Assembly (NCBI RefSeq): GCF_000445445.1
Contig: NZ_ASXP01000005.1
Span: 500,008-564,007, forward strand
Length of the DNA: 64,000 nt
DNA from: Sporomusa ovata DSM 2662
Lineage (GTDB): Bacteria; Bacillota; Negativicutes; Sporomusales; Sporomusaceae
Direction: 5' to 3'
Position numbers and translations under genes: made by a program. Numbering within the stretch: position 1 is the stretch's first letter; each line of letters opens with the position of its first letter. Below are positions 1 through 7,704 of this stretch, one piece after another. A model generated the notes under the pieces. That model was given only the letters and a program-made list of their open reading frames with translations. It was not told where the DNA came from and ran no database searches.

Positions 1-75
1 AGGATGACAATGGCATAACAAAAAAATTTAGCACTCGATGGACTATTTTGGAAGTCCCGTGTTAGGAGAAATGAT

Positions 76-498
76 ATGGCTGAAAATTTTGTATCTAACT
101 TGTTAATACCTGAATTGTTGTGCGCTGATTTCAACAAAAGTCTCAATTTTTACACAGAAATCTTAGGATTTCAGATTAGATATGATCGAGAAGAAGGGTT
201 CGCCATGCTTGAAAGAGAAGGGGTCCAGATTATGCTAGATCAAAATAGATCCGATAATTGGGTGTCAGGGCCGCTCGAATATCCCTATGGTCGTGGGATT
301 AATTTGCAAATCCAAACGACCTCTATAATAGATCTTTATGAGTCCGTAAAAAAAGCAAACGCCAGAATTTATCTACCCCTCAAAGAAGAGTGGTATCAAG
401 CAAACGAAATTATGCTTGGATGTCTTCAGTTCATAGTTTTTGATATCGATGGCTATATGCTTCGCTTTTTTCAGGATATCGGTACAAAACCAGTATAA
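76..498 (+). CDS. VOC-superfamily (glyoxalase/bleomycin-resistance-like) protein
   Basis: A 140-residue single-domain protein. The N-terminus (IPELLCADFNKSLNFYTEIL) is the typical first beta-alpha unit of the vicinal-oxygen-chelate fold, and the C-terminal half ends with the usual FDIDGYMLRFFQ strand. Length and layout match bleomycin-resistance/dioxygenase-like VOC proteins, which bind small hydrophobic compounds or metals; the substrate cannot be read from sequence. ATG at 76 is preceded by TAGGAG at 63-68. It stands alone, with a broken DUF1294 gene downstream. Family confident, function not. Confidence 0.8.
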   Translation: MAENFVSNLLIPELLCADFNKSLNFYTEILGFQIRYDREEGFAMLEREGVQIMLDQNRSDNWVSGPLEYPYGRGINLQIQTTSIIDLYESVKKANARIYLPLKEEWYQANEIMLGCLQFIVFDIDGYMLRFFQDIGTKPV

Positions 499-544
499 GC
501 AAGCTTTGAAAGTGCCGGTTAGGTCTTGAAAAGATCTACTAAAA

Positions 545-847
545 ATGCGAACACCACAAAATAGTAGCCACATTAACTGGCTATTACTTGCGGTGTTTTA
601 TTTGCCGTATTTTTGCTGAGCAAAATTTGTACCCTGGCGGTTAAAGCGCCGGGCTCTCAAGAATGAGTGGCGCATCCGTGAGCGAACTTTTTTTGTTTGT
701 GCTGCAGCCTTTGGAGCGTCAGGGATTTTGCTTGGCATGCACGTTTTCCGCCATAAGACGCGCCATCGATTATTTACCATAGGCATACCAGTGTTATGTT
801 TGCTTAATCTTATTGTTGGATATTTTCTCGTGAAGTTAGTAGCTTAA
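545..847 (+). pseudogene. DUF1294 (YsdA-like) membrane protein, interrupted by an in-frame TGA
   Basis: Reading from ATG 545 gives one frame to TAA 845-847, interrupted only by TGA at 617-619 (codon 25). The part after the stop has the DUF1294 signatures: KRRALKNEWRIRE (family form DKRxAxxxxWRIPE), ILLGMHVFRHKTRH and a hydrophobic C-terminal segment ending in VGYFLVKLVA. The part before the stop is a hydrophobic stretch, as expected for the first membrane helix. The usual Asp before KRR is Leu here. DUF1294 proteins are about 90-100-residue membrane proteins of unknown role. Either a real nonsense mutation in a decaying gene or a base error. Confidence 0.6.
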
Positions 848-927
848 GAAGGATTAGTCCAGCATAACCATCAGAAATGCAGCTAAATTCCCATAGAATG
901 AATAGTACAAACAACGACGGAAAGCTG

Positions 928-1206
928 CTAATCATATCGCCGGTCCCCTTTATCACTTATCTTGCTGCCATTAAATAAAAATCGTAGAACAGTTACTATT
1001 TCAGAAGGTCTCATGTTTTCTTCGAAGCCTAACTCTTTAAACTCTGCCCAGACGCTTTTTTGAAATTCTGGTGAAACCGCCGATAGGCTCCGAATTTCAG
1101 AAACAACCGCTTTGATTTCACTATTATCCATTAACTCAAGGATACCTTGGCCTTTTTTCATGCCAAGCATCATAAGAAAAACAGCCACCTTTTTTACCGG
1201 TAACAA
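928..1206 (-). CDS. Stand-alone FliG N-terminal-domain-like small protein
   Basis: A 92-residue protein. Residues 4-55 (KKVAVFLMMLGMKKGQGILE and following) resemble the N-terminal domain of the flagellar switch protein FliG (kaAilLlsLG-e-a--il--l---Ei). The middle and C-terminal FliG domains are absent. TTG 1206 is chosen because GGGAGGT lies six bases upstream. No flagellar genes are nearby. It follows a 68-residue acidic protein on the same strand. Similarity is by eye; it could be an unrelated small helical protein. Confidence 0.5.
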   Translation of the reverse strand: MLPVKKVAVFLMMLGMKKGQGILELMDNSEIKAVVSEIRSLSAVSPEFQKSVWAEFKELGFEENMRPSEIVTVLRFLFNGSKISDKGDRRYD

Positions 1207-1249
1207 AAAAATACCTCCCGAAAAGTTTAATAGCGGATGATAAACTGCA

Positions 1250-1285
1250 CCCCATAGGGTACGCCTTCTACGGCTCCCTATGGGG
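1250..1285. terminator. Inverted repeat between two minus-strand genes, possible terminator
   Basis: CCCCATAGGG at 1250-1259 pairs perfectly with CCCTATGGGG at 1276-1285 over a 16-base loop. It lies directly after the stop of the 1296-1502 gene on the minus strand. A T-run follows only on the plus side (1292-1297), so it is either a weak terminator or an mRNA-processing hairpin between the two minus-strand genes. Confidence 0.45.
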
Positions 1286-1295
1286 TCTCACTTTT

Positions 1296-1502
1296 TTACA
1301 ATATTTCGTTGGAAGTGATCTGTACGGAAAAGTCACCTTTACTTGTCCGTTTAATGACGCCTTTCTTACCGGCACCATCATCAACCGTTATGGCCTGTAA
1401 GTTATGAGCCATCATAAAGTTAAGTGCATCCTGCTTTACGAAAGCTTCCCAGCTCACCTTTTTTGAATTAGTTTGTTCTTCTTTTACTACATCTTCTGTC
1501 AT
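1296..1502 (-). CDS. Hypothetical small charged protein (68 aa)
   Basis: Start placed at ATG 1502 (MTEDVVKEEQ) because GGGAGA sits just upstream; a longer reading to 1577 has no ribosome site. The first 18 residues are acidic and lysine-rich, followed by a compact region (WEAFVKQDALNFMMAHNLQ) and a C-terminal KKGVIKRTSKGDFSVQI strand-like stretch. No family recognised. Probably part of a small operon with the FliG-N-like gene downstream. Confidence 0.5.
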   Translation of the reverse strand: MTEDVVKEEQTNSKKVSWEAFVKQDALNFMMAHNLQAITVDDGAGKKGVIKRTSKGDFSVQITSNEIL

Positions 1503-2032
1503 AATTAATCTCTCCCTTTTCCGTATGCAACATCCCGCCCTAGGCAGAACTTTATTGCTGACATCCATTTTCGGCAACCACTGAAAAGATCACTAGCATT
1601 ACCAAAAACATCCACTATCTCTTTTCGTCAATAAATAGCTTATTTCCTTTCACTTGTTTCGATGAATGAGAATATTGACAGAAACCATTAAAAATACGGT
1701 CAATCCTCAATAGTAAAGAAACAAAGCCTCCCCCTTGTGTCTATTGCCAAATCGCGGGAAACAGCAGAACCGTCACCTTGTATCTTTCCTTCCGGACGTC
1801 TAAATAGTGGCTCTTGGAGAAACGGGGAACGTAATTATGAGGATATTCCCAGTCACCGCTGAGCTTAATGTTCATGAGGCGTTGGCATTAATCACGGGAC
1901 CTATTTAAAGAAATTTGGGCATAAACTCAGTATTCAGTATGTACCAAAGGCTGGGTATTTGAGGAGGAAGTAGATTTACGATTACAGCTGTTAACGGTGA
2001 TAAGGTATTTTTTATAGTTTTTAAACCGAATA
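1503..2032. other. Intergenic region, no confident gene
   Basis: About 530 bases without a supported gene. A plus-strand reading near 1973-2072 gives a short peptide (RFTITAVNGDKVFFIVFKP) without a start codon, which could be the tail of a decayed gene. I see no promoter, RNA or repeat I can defend. Confidence 0.4.
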
Positions 2033-2743
2033 CTAATGAAAAGTTAATTTTCTCAACTCCTCATAATCCTTAGCATAAATATTGATGTCAACGAAGGTGT
2101 CAATTCCTTTAATTCGCCCTCGATTGCAATATTGCCAAAAACTCCACTCACGACCATCACTAAGTCTTGGCGTTTTAATAACGTCCCTTATCCAGATAGG
2201 ATAATCGGTAAATTCGTTTTTAATATATTTATCATATAAAGGATAAACCACATAGATAATTGGTTTTTGTTTATAATGAGATTCTAGTTCATCTAAGAAA
2301 GTTTTTAGTTCTTCCTCCTTTAATCCATCTTCTTCAACATCAACAACAGGCGGGAGACTTCCTTGTTCAGCCGGAACAATACTTTCAAAATTTCGTGCTT
2401 GAGCCAATCCAGAACTTGTAGTTCTAAAGTAATGATATGCGCCTCTTAATATTCCGCGATTATTAGATTCATCCCAATTTTTTCTAAAATAACTATCTTG
2501 ATAATCCATACCCTCTGAAGCTTTAATAAAAACAAAATGCAATCTTTTATTTTGAGCGACAGTTTCCCAGTTGATCATTCCTTGATAAGCCGAAACATCA
2601 ATTCCTTGTACTTGATATTTGTATGCAAAGTAGCTGTTTGGCCAAATATAGCCATTATAAATAAGAAAAACCAAAATTCCAATGCCTAGACCACCAGCTA
2701 AGTAAATAATCTTGGCTAGTCTTTGTTTTATTTGTCTTTTCAT
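2033..2743 (-). CDS. Glycoside hydrolase family 25 lysozyme (muramidase)
   Basis: Start set at ATG 2743 (MKRQIKQRL), preceded by GAGGAAA; 236 residues. A basic N-terminus and one membrane helix (about 12-32) anchor or export the protein. The GH25 domain begins at GIDVSAYQGMINW and includes FIKASEG, GAYHYF and the catalytic acidic patch PPVVDVEE, then IYVVYPLYDKYI and WSFWQYCNRG. GH25 enzymes cut the N-acetylmuramyl beta-1,4 bond of peptidoglycan. The single membrane anchor suggests remodelling of the cell's own wall rather than phage lysis. No operon partner is evident. Confidence 0.88.
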   Translation of the reverse strand: MKRQIKQRLAKIIYLAGGLGIGILVFLIYNGYIWPNSYFAYKYQVQGIDVSAYQGMINWETVAQNKRLHFVFIKASEGMDYQDSYFRKNWDESNNRGILRGAYHYFRTTSSGLAQARNFESIVPAEQGSLPPVVDVEEDGLKEEELKTFLDELESHYKQKPIIYVVYPLYDKYIKNEFTDYPIWIRDVIKTPRLSDGREWSFWQYCNRGRIKGIDTFVDINIYAKDYEELRKLTFH

Positions 2744-2796
2744 CGTTAAATTTCCTCTTTGACATGATAATGCGTACAACATTTTCTTATATCCCG

Positions 2797-3522
2797 CTAG
2801 AATGACGAGGAAGGCGGAGAAAACCCCATAGCCTCATAAACAGCAATTTGCTGAGAAGTCAGTTCACTTACACGCAAATCATATCCGGGTTGCTCAAAAC
2901 ATTCAATAACGTCTAATTCATCAAATAGCTCTTGCAGCGTATATGTTTTAAATAGATTTATGTCGTGCATTTGCTTTTTCACGTAAGACAAGAAAATGAG
3001 TGCAATGAATTCAACGAAAAGTTTTCTGTCCAGACTCAATTCTGACGATACTGCCAGACGATCACAGTTTAAGCGTTCTTTTAAATCCCCAAAGGCTTTT
3101 TCTACCAGGTCTTTGTTACGGTAAATCACAAAGGCTCCTATGGCATCTTTTACTTCATTACTGATAAGGGCAAAATAGCCATAGTTTTTCTTGGCTTCTT
3201 CGATGACTTCTTGTTTGGCGATGATTTGTACACCTCTTTTACCGGCGTGCTTTTTATATCGAAGTATTTGGAAATATTGCTTTTCGTGATCCGGGTTTCG
3301 CTGGCCGGAATCAAGCTCATTTTGCAACTGGAAAAGCAAGACATTCAACCGCCGCTCATCTTCTAATGCACGCTCGCTGCTGTAGTATAAATGTAAGTAC
3401 ATCCGCCGCGTCCCTTGGATGTGATCTTCTTTGTAGGAACGCTCTTGCGAGTATTCCCAGTTGATTCTCCGGGTGCAAGAGTACAGATCATATTGGGGAC
3501 TATAGTTGTTCCAAGTGTTCAA
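2797..3522 (-). pseudogene. IS1634-like (IS4 superfamily) transposase, 3' remnant
   Basis: 241 residues corresponding to the C-terminal part of an IS1634-type DDE transposase. The clearest mark is YRNKDLVEKAFGDLKERL, the Y-(2)-R-(3)-E-(6)-K signature around the final catalytic Glu; MYLHLYYSSERALEDERRL is also typical. The N-terminal half with the first two catalytic Asp residues is missing, and the sequence before 3522 changes to unrelated intergenic DNA. A dead fragment marking past insertion beside the lysozyme gene. Confidence 0.75.
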
Positions 3523-3652
3523 GGAGCCACGAATGTTGTCCAGTTCACATTTTACGAATTTCAGTGAAACTTTGGTCGCAATCAGACATTCGAGTTATAA
3601 TTGCAGTATAATAAATTAGTACAGAATAAATACATAGAAGGAGGGGCTTATC

Positions 3653-4294
3653 TTGGAAAGTAATTACCTTACTGCTTATAACAAGGGGTGGGATGATCTT
3701 AAACAAAAGAAACCCGAGGATATTGCCAAGGCTATGGAGGTAACTTATCTGAGCGATAAGCGGCAATTCATTGTTCCTCACTTTCATGAAAATTATATTG
3801 TAGACTGTAAGCAACAATCCATTAAAAAGGAAGCCGATGGTACAGATCCCGGAACAGGAGCGTCTATACTTATAATCCAGTATTTAACCTTTTTTCAGAC
3901 AAATGCCATACTGGTCAATAAATGGGTAAGTTTAAAAGAAATTCCCAACGGCGGTATGCTTTTTTACCCAGCGTTTCACGAGGAATGTATTGTTGGTTTG
4001 ACCAAGGCCTTCGGTCATCGCCCGGCATTCCTGCTGGAATGCGCTAAACAGTTGGCCGGCCAGCCGGCCAGTTTCGGTGATGCATCGGCAGTTTTTGAAG
4101 TATTTCCCAAAATTCCGCTCTGCGTGGTTGTTTGGCAGGGAGACGAAGAAGTGGCGGCAAATGCTACCATTCTGTTTGATCCGTCCATTGAGCACTTTTT
4201 GCATACTGAGAGTATAATCGGCGCCGGCGGTTACCTCGCCAAAAGATTAATTAAGCTGGCGGTTCCAGAAATTCAGCGCGGTCATTTTTTTTGA
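3653..4294 (+). CDS. DUF3786 domain protein
   Basis: 213 residues. The C-terminal half (VVVWQGDEEVAANATILFD, SIEHFLHTESIIGAGGYLAK) matches the DUF3786 family found in anaerobes, a single-domain family of unknown function often near corrinoid or iron-sulfur proteins. Start is TTG 3653 with AGGAGGGG about nine bases upstream. It stands alone between two IS remnants. Family assignment is from recalled motifs; function unknown. Confidence 0.65.
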   Translation: MESNYLTAYNKGWDDLKQKKPEDIAKAMEVTYLSDKRQFIVPHFHENYIVDCKQQSIKKEADGTDPGTGASILIIQYLTFFQTNAILVNKWVSLKEIPNGGMLFYPAFHEECIVGLTKAFGHRPAFLLECAKQLAGQPASFGDASAVFEVFPKIPLCVVVWQGDEEVAANATILFDPSIEHFLHTESIIGAGGYLAKRLIKLAVPEIQRGHFF

Positions 4295-4487
4295 ATTCTG
4301 GTGAAAATAGCAGGGGGCTAGCATGATAATTGTACAGCATGCCCCCGCAAAAAATGATATAGTAAAAATAAACGAGGGTGTGGCTCATAGGGTTAGTAAC
4401 TCACGAAAGTGTGTTGACTCAGATCTTAAATGCCGCCCTCATTTACTTGTTATTCGTGACGGGCCAGTAGATGGGGTCAGGCTTGAT

Positions 4488-5003
4488 TTATTCATGATTA
4501 TGCATGAGCTCTTTGATCGTTTCCAAGACAAAATCCACTTCTAACGATTCACTCGGCACATAGGCCAATACCTGTTTTGTACAGGCATCCTTGATCACTA
4601 ATAGATATGCCTTGTTACCGCTGTTATAAAAAACATATGTAATGTCCGTTAAAAGTACTTTCTTAGGGCCGTGTTCACGAAATTTTTTATTGACTAGGTT
4701 TTCGGCCACTGCGTCCTTTTTAATGGCCTTTGCCATTCTGCGATATGGATTTGCCTTACGTATTGGGCATTTAAGTCCATACTTATTCATGAGGCGCTGT
4801 TATCTTCTTACGGTTCATTCGGATTCCCTGATTGATAAGACGCATATAAATTCCACGTGACCCCTTATCATCGCCACGAAATTTAAGGCATCTAGAACGA
4901 GTTCCAAATCCTTCCTGTCCTGAACTTCTCTTATTTCTCTACTGTCCGCCACTTTTAACCAACGGTAATAGCCTGATCGGGATACCATAGCGGTTTCACA
5001 CAT
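4488..5003 (-). pseudogene. IS3-family transposase OrfB, truncated and frameshifted
   Basis: Pieces of the IS3/IS150-type OrfB can be read: WMCETAMVSRSGYYRWLK (N-terminal region), then after frame changes GIYMRLINQGIRMNRKK, then RLMNKYGLKCPIRKANPYRR and the rve-domain start VLLTDITYVFYNSGNKAYLL with the first catalytic Asp. Frame breaks occur near 4885 (one T missing from a short T/A run) and near 4800. The 3' part with the other catalytic residues is absent: coding similarity stops after LETIKELMHNHE. It cannot encode an active enzyme. Confidence 0.7.
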
Positions 5004-5085
5004 CCAGGCAATGTTTAAGTGGTTATTTGTCCGTTGGCGGGTTTCATGGATCAGTCTATATTTGTTGGACGGCGATGCTTTTACT

Positions 5086-5478
5086 CTAATCGTACCAGCC
5101 GATCCATCTGTATGTTTTTTTTAGAAACTCATTTTCTTGTTTCAAATAAGCAATCCTCTGTTCCAGGCGCTTAATCTTTTCGAGATCGGATAGGTCTTTT
5201 GTGGCTGGCCAACCAGCGTTTGAGCGGCGCTTATCTTCGCAACCTTCGGGTCGCAGTTCATATTGTTTGATGCGTTGCACGATGCTATTGATTCTTCTTT
5301 TGCCCAAAAGGCGAGTATCAATACCCATTTCCCTTAGATTTGCGATGGCAGTTTTCCAGTTTGATATTCCGCCATTAAAGTTTCTCGAAATTCCTTTGTA
5401 TAGGTAATCGTTGCGTTTAACCCCTGTCACATTCCATTTCACGCCATCTTTCGCCGTTACCAATGATACGGCTAACAC
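5086..5478 (-). CDS. IS3-family transposase OrfA (remnant element)
   Basis: 130 residues with an N-terminal helix-turn-helix-like region and a C-terminal coiled coil (KIKRLEQRIAYLKQENEFLK), the usual plan for IS3 OrfA. It precedes the broken OrfB on the same strand, so 4488-5478 is one decayed IS3-type insertion. The true start could be inside the N-terminus, as the first 25 residues look atypical. Confidence 0.6.
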   Translation of the reverse strand: MLAVSLVTAKDGVKWNVTGVKRNDYLYKGISRNFNGGISNWKTAIANLREMGIDTRLLGKRRINSIVQRIKQYELRPEGCEDKRRSNAGWPATKDLSDLEKIKRLEQRIAYLKQENEFLKKTYRWIGWYD

Positions 5479-5480
5479 TG

Positions 5481-5902
5481 ACTAATCTTAAACGTACCTT
5501 TACTCGAAATTCTCTCGAACATACGTTGGGGGTCAACCCCCAACAGGCGTTCGCCTCTTTTTGAAAGTCTACGCGAACATAAAAGCACACTTATTAAATA
5601 TATCAAAACCCGCGAGGCCTTACAGAATCAGGCTATTTTGGTTCTATCACCGCAACGCACTCAACATGTGTTTTGGCGGAAACGTGATACAAAACGGCAT
5701 AACTATTACTACATATACGCTCCGGGGGTAACAAGGGGGTGAACCCAAAAACTACATTTATATACTATGTCGCTTGATTGCCAAAAACTGCCCGTTTTAC
5801 AAAAAACAGCTGGACACATACTGTCTCAAATCAATTAGCGCATACCCACCATAACGTATCTCCATGCTTTTCCATAATACAGATGCCCACCAGCCGTTCC
5901 CA
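5481..5902. other. Intergenic region with a perfect hairpin and a possible gene remnant
   Basis: GTTGGGGGT/ACCCCCAAC (5525-5544) is a 9-bp perfect hairpin with a two-base loop. From about 5560 to 5742 the plus strand reads an open, protein-like stretch (YIKTREALQNQAILVLSP, then HVFWRKRD) that has no start codon and no family I recognise. It is probably the tail of a gene cut by the IS3-type insertion. Confidence 0.4.
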
Positions 5903-6199
5903 TCAATCCTCAGCTTCCGATAGCAACAAATCTCTAAGCCACTTCGGCAAATGATTTACCTTTTTAAACTGTAAAATTTTCTGGGCAACCTCCGCGGCAT
6001 CTTCTTCTCGCCAAAAGCGATCCCTACGATAACATTCTTGGCTACAGAACTTACGCCAGCCAACCCCTAACGATTTGAATTCTTTCCCACAATATTCACA
6101 GCTAAGGGCGTATGCTTTCCGGTGGTCCTTTTCCCATTCTCTTTTACAACCTAATGAACAATACTTTCTCTTCCGCCCGCAACTATTTTGTTCAGGCAA
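5903..6199 (-). CDS. Cysteine-rich zinc-finger-like protein, possibly truncated
   Basis: 98 residues with three Cys pairs: YCSLGC, SCEYCGKEF and FCSQEC, plus a preceding Cys at residue 7, spaced like two small treble-clef or ribbon zinc sites. The C-terminus is helical (LPKWLRDLLL). Similar Cys-rich modules precede helix-turn-helix segments in mobile-element proteins. The only start available is TTG 6199, without a good ribosome site, and the first knuckle would lack its usual CxxC partner, so the N-terminus may have been lost. DNA-binding is inferred, not shown. Confidence 0.5.
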   Translation of the reverse strand: MPEQNSCGRKRKYCSLGCKREWEKDHRKAYALSCEYCGKEFKSLGVGWRKFCSQECYRRDRFWREEDAAEVAQKILQFKKVNHLPKWLRDLLLSEAED

Positions 6200-6526
6200 T
6201 ATGAAATCACGTCAATATCACCAAATGAGTTCAATGAAAACAAAGCAAAAACTAGACTGTCTCTGGACTTAATTATGCCTGGTGTTAAAAATATTTTTCT
6301 AGTCACAAATAGACCTACTTCTTGTTTTAGCACTTTACGGCTTTGTCGAGAAGTTTCAAAACTGGAACGTAATTAAAAATATGACATATTCCATATTTGA
6401 AAAAAGTTTTATTATGCTATAATTTAAATAATTATGTATAAAAATGAATTATTTTCCATAATAAACACTTGCCCATGAACCACATAGGGTAAAAAGTTAT
6501 TATGAAGAAATAAAGGAAATGCTGCC
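6200..6526. promoter_or_regulatory. AT-rich intergenic region before the phosphopantetheinyl transferase
   Basis: 327 bases, very AT-rich after 6380, with TATGCTATAATTTAA near 6413-6427 resembling a -10 region. No Fur-type palindrome like those elsewhere in this locus. AAAGGAA lies just before ATG 6527. Confidence 0.35.
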
Positions 6527-7219
6527 ATGGAAATATACGGGCTGAAAATGTCTAAAAGCCTGAGCATCCCAGAGTATGCCCGGCTATTGACAACGCTTGA
6601 AGCTACTGAACAGCTCAGAATCAAAAAATTTGTCCGCTATGAGGATGCCCTACGGACACTGCTGGCCAAAATTCTTGTCAGGACAACCATTTGCCGCAGG
6701 TTATGCGTGCCAAACGCTGAACTCTGTTTTGAGAAAACTCAATACGGAAAGCCGCTATTGAAGCATTTCAAAAATACACATTTTAACAGTTCGCATTCTG
6801 GCAGTTGGATTGTCTGCGCCATAGATCATGCGCCGGTCGGAGTGGATGTCGAATGGGTCAAACCTATTGATTTGGATATTGCAGAATCGTTCTTTGCATC
6901 TGACGAATACGCCGTCCTTATGTCAAAGCTCCCAAGCGAAAGATTGAACTTTTTTTACAGCCTATGGACACTAAAAGAGAGCTACGTTAAGGCCGATGGC
7001 CGCGGCTTGCTCTTGCCCCTTGATTCTTTTACCATCAATGTTTACGATCATGCCATTATTGTGCACAACCGAAATGCTGCGGCCCAGTGCTATTTTAAAC
7101 AGTATCCGATTGACCAAGAGTACCAAATGTCCGTTTGCTCAATAACGGGTGCTTTTCCCGACCAAATAGCCATTTATAATATGCACTCACTGCTGAATGA
7201 ATATCGAACATATCTATAA
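6527..7219 (+). CDS. Sfp-type 4'-phosphopantetheinyl transferase
   Basis: 230 residues. It transfers the phosphopantetheine arm of CoA to the conserved Ser of carrier domains, converting apo-NRPS to the active holo form. The two Sfp-family motifs are clear: GVDVEWV (Mg-binding, residues about 105-110) and FYSLWTLKESYVKADGRGL (about 146-164); NSSHSGSWIVCAI is the conserved segment ahead of them. Length is typical of Sfp/EntD enzymes. It lies upstream of the NRPS locus on the opposite strand, and its most obvious clients here are the four carrier domains of the two NRPSs. ATG 6527. Confidence 0.9.
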   Translation: MEIYGLKMSKSLSIPEYARLLTTLEATEQLRIKKFVRYEDALRTLLAKILVRTTICRRLCVPNAELCFEKTQYGKPLLKHFKNTHFNSSHSGSWIVCAIDHAPVGVDVEWVKPIDLDIAESFFASDEYAVLMSKLPSERLNFFYSLWTLKESYVKADGRGLLLPLDSFTINVYDHAIIVHNRNAAAQCYFKQYPIDQEYQMSVCSITGAFPDQIAIYNMHSLLNEYRTYL

Positions 7220-7704
7220 TTGCTTACCTCAATATCGGCATAAACTTGCTCGATTTTGTTTGAATATAAAATATTTTCTATTAGCAGACATTGATGAAAA
7301 ACCCCCTCGACCAACGAAGTAATCTCGTTATCCTGATAATTTTTCCAGTTTTGCAATTCTCTTCGCCGGTAATGTCCAGATAAAATACCCGGTTAAACAT
7401 CCATGATATTTTCCTGTAGCTGTGGTACACCAACAGCAGCAGTTTAACGACCATTTTCAAAGAATACTTCGCCACTACCCCGAAAAGTATCGCCTGAGTG
7501 CCGTTATGACAGTACAACCGCAAGCAATGAAAAAATCGTTTTTCCGCCCACAACGGAACAAGTAATGTCTCAGGTACACCCTATAAATTATGTTGATGTT
7601 GCATGTTTCTCCTCCCCGCAGTTCATCTTATCTCTTTATGATTTGTACTTCGAACACAACCCACCACCCTCGATTGCTGTCCCTTCCCCGGTATCATATA
7701 CGGC
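7220..7704. other. Intergenic region, no confident gene
   Basis: 485 bases. A minus-strand open stretch (7281-7553) gives HCLRLYCHNGTQAILFGVVA and looks weakly protein-like but has no recognisable family or ribosome site; it could be a gene remnant. I saw no clear terminator hairpin here. Confidence 0.3.

Noticed and set aside
4323..4544. A 73-codon plus-strand frame between DUF3786 and the IS3 remnant
   Set aside because: Runs antisense into the IS3 OrfB remnant, lacks a family and a good ribosome site.
5525..5544. Perfect GGGGG/CCCCC hairpin as an integration (att) or resolution site
   Set aside because: No integrase or resolvase nearby and no second copy; treated only as a hairpin.
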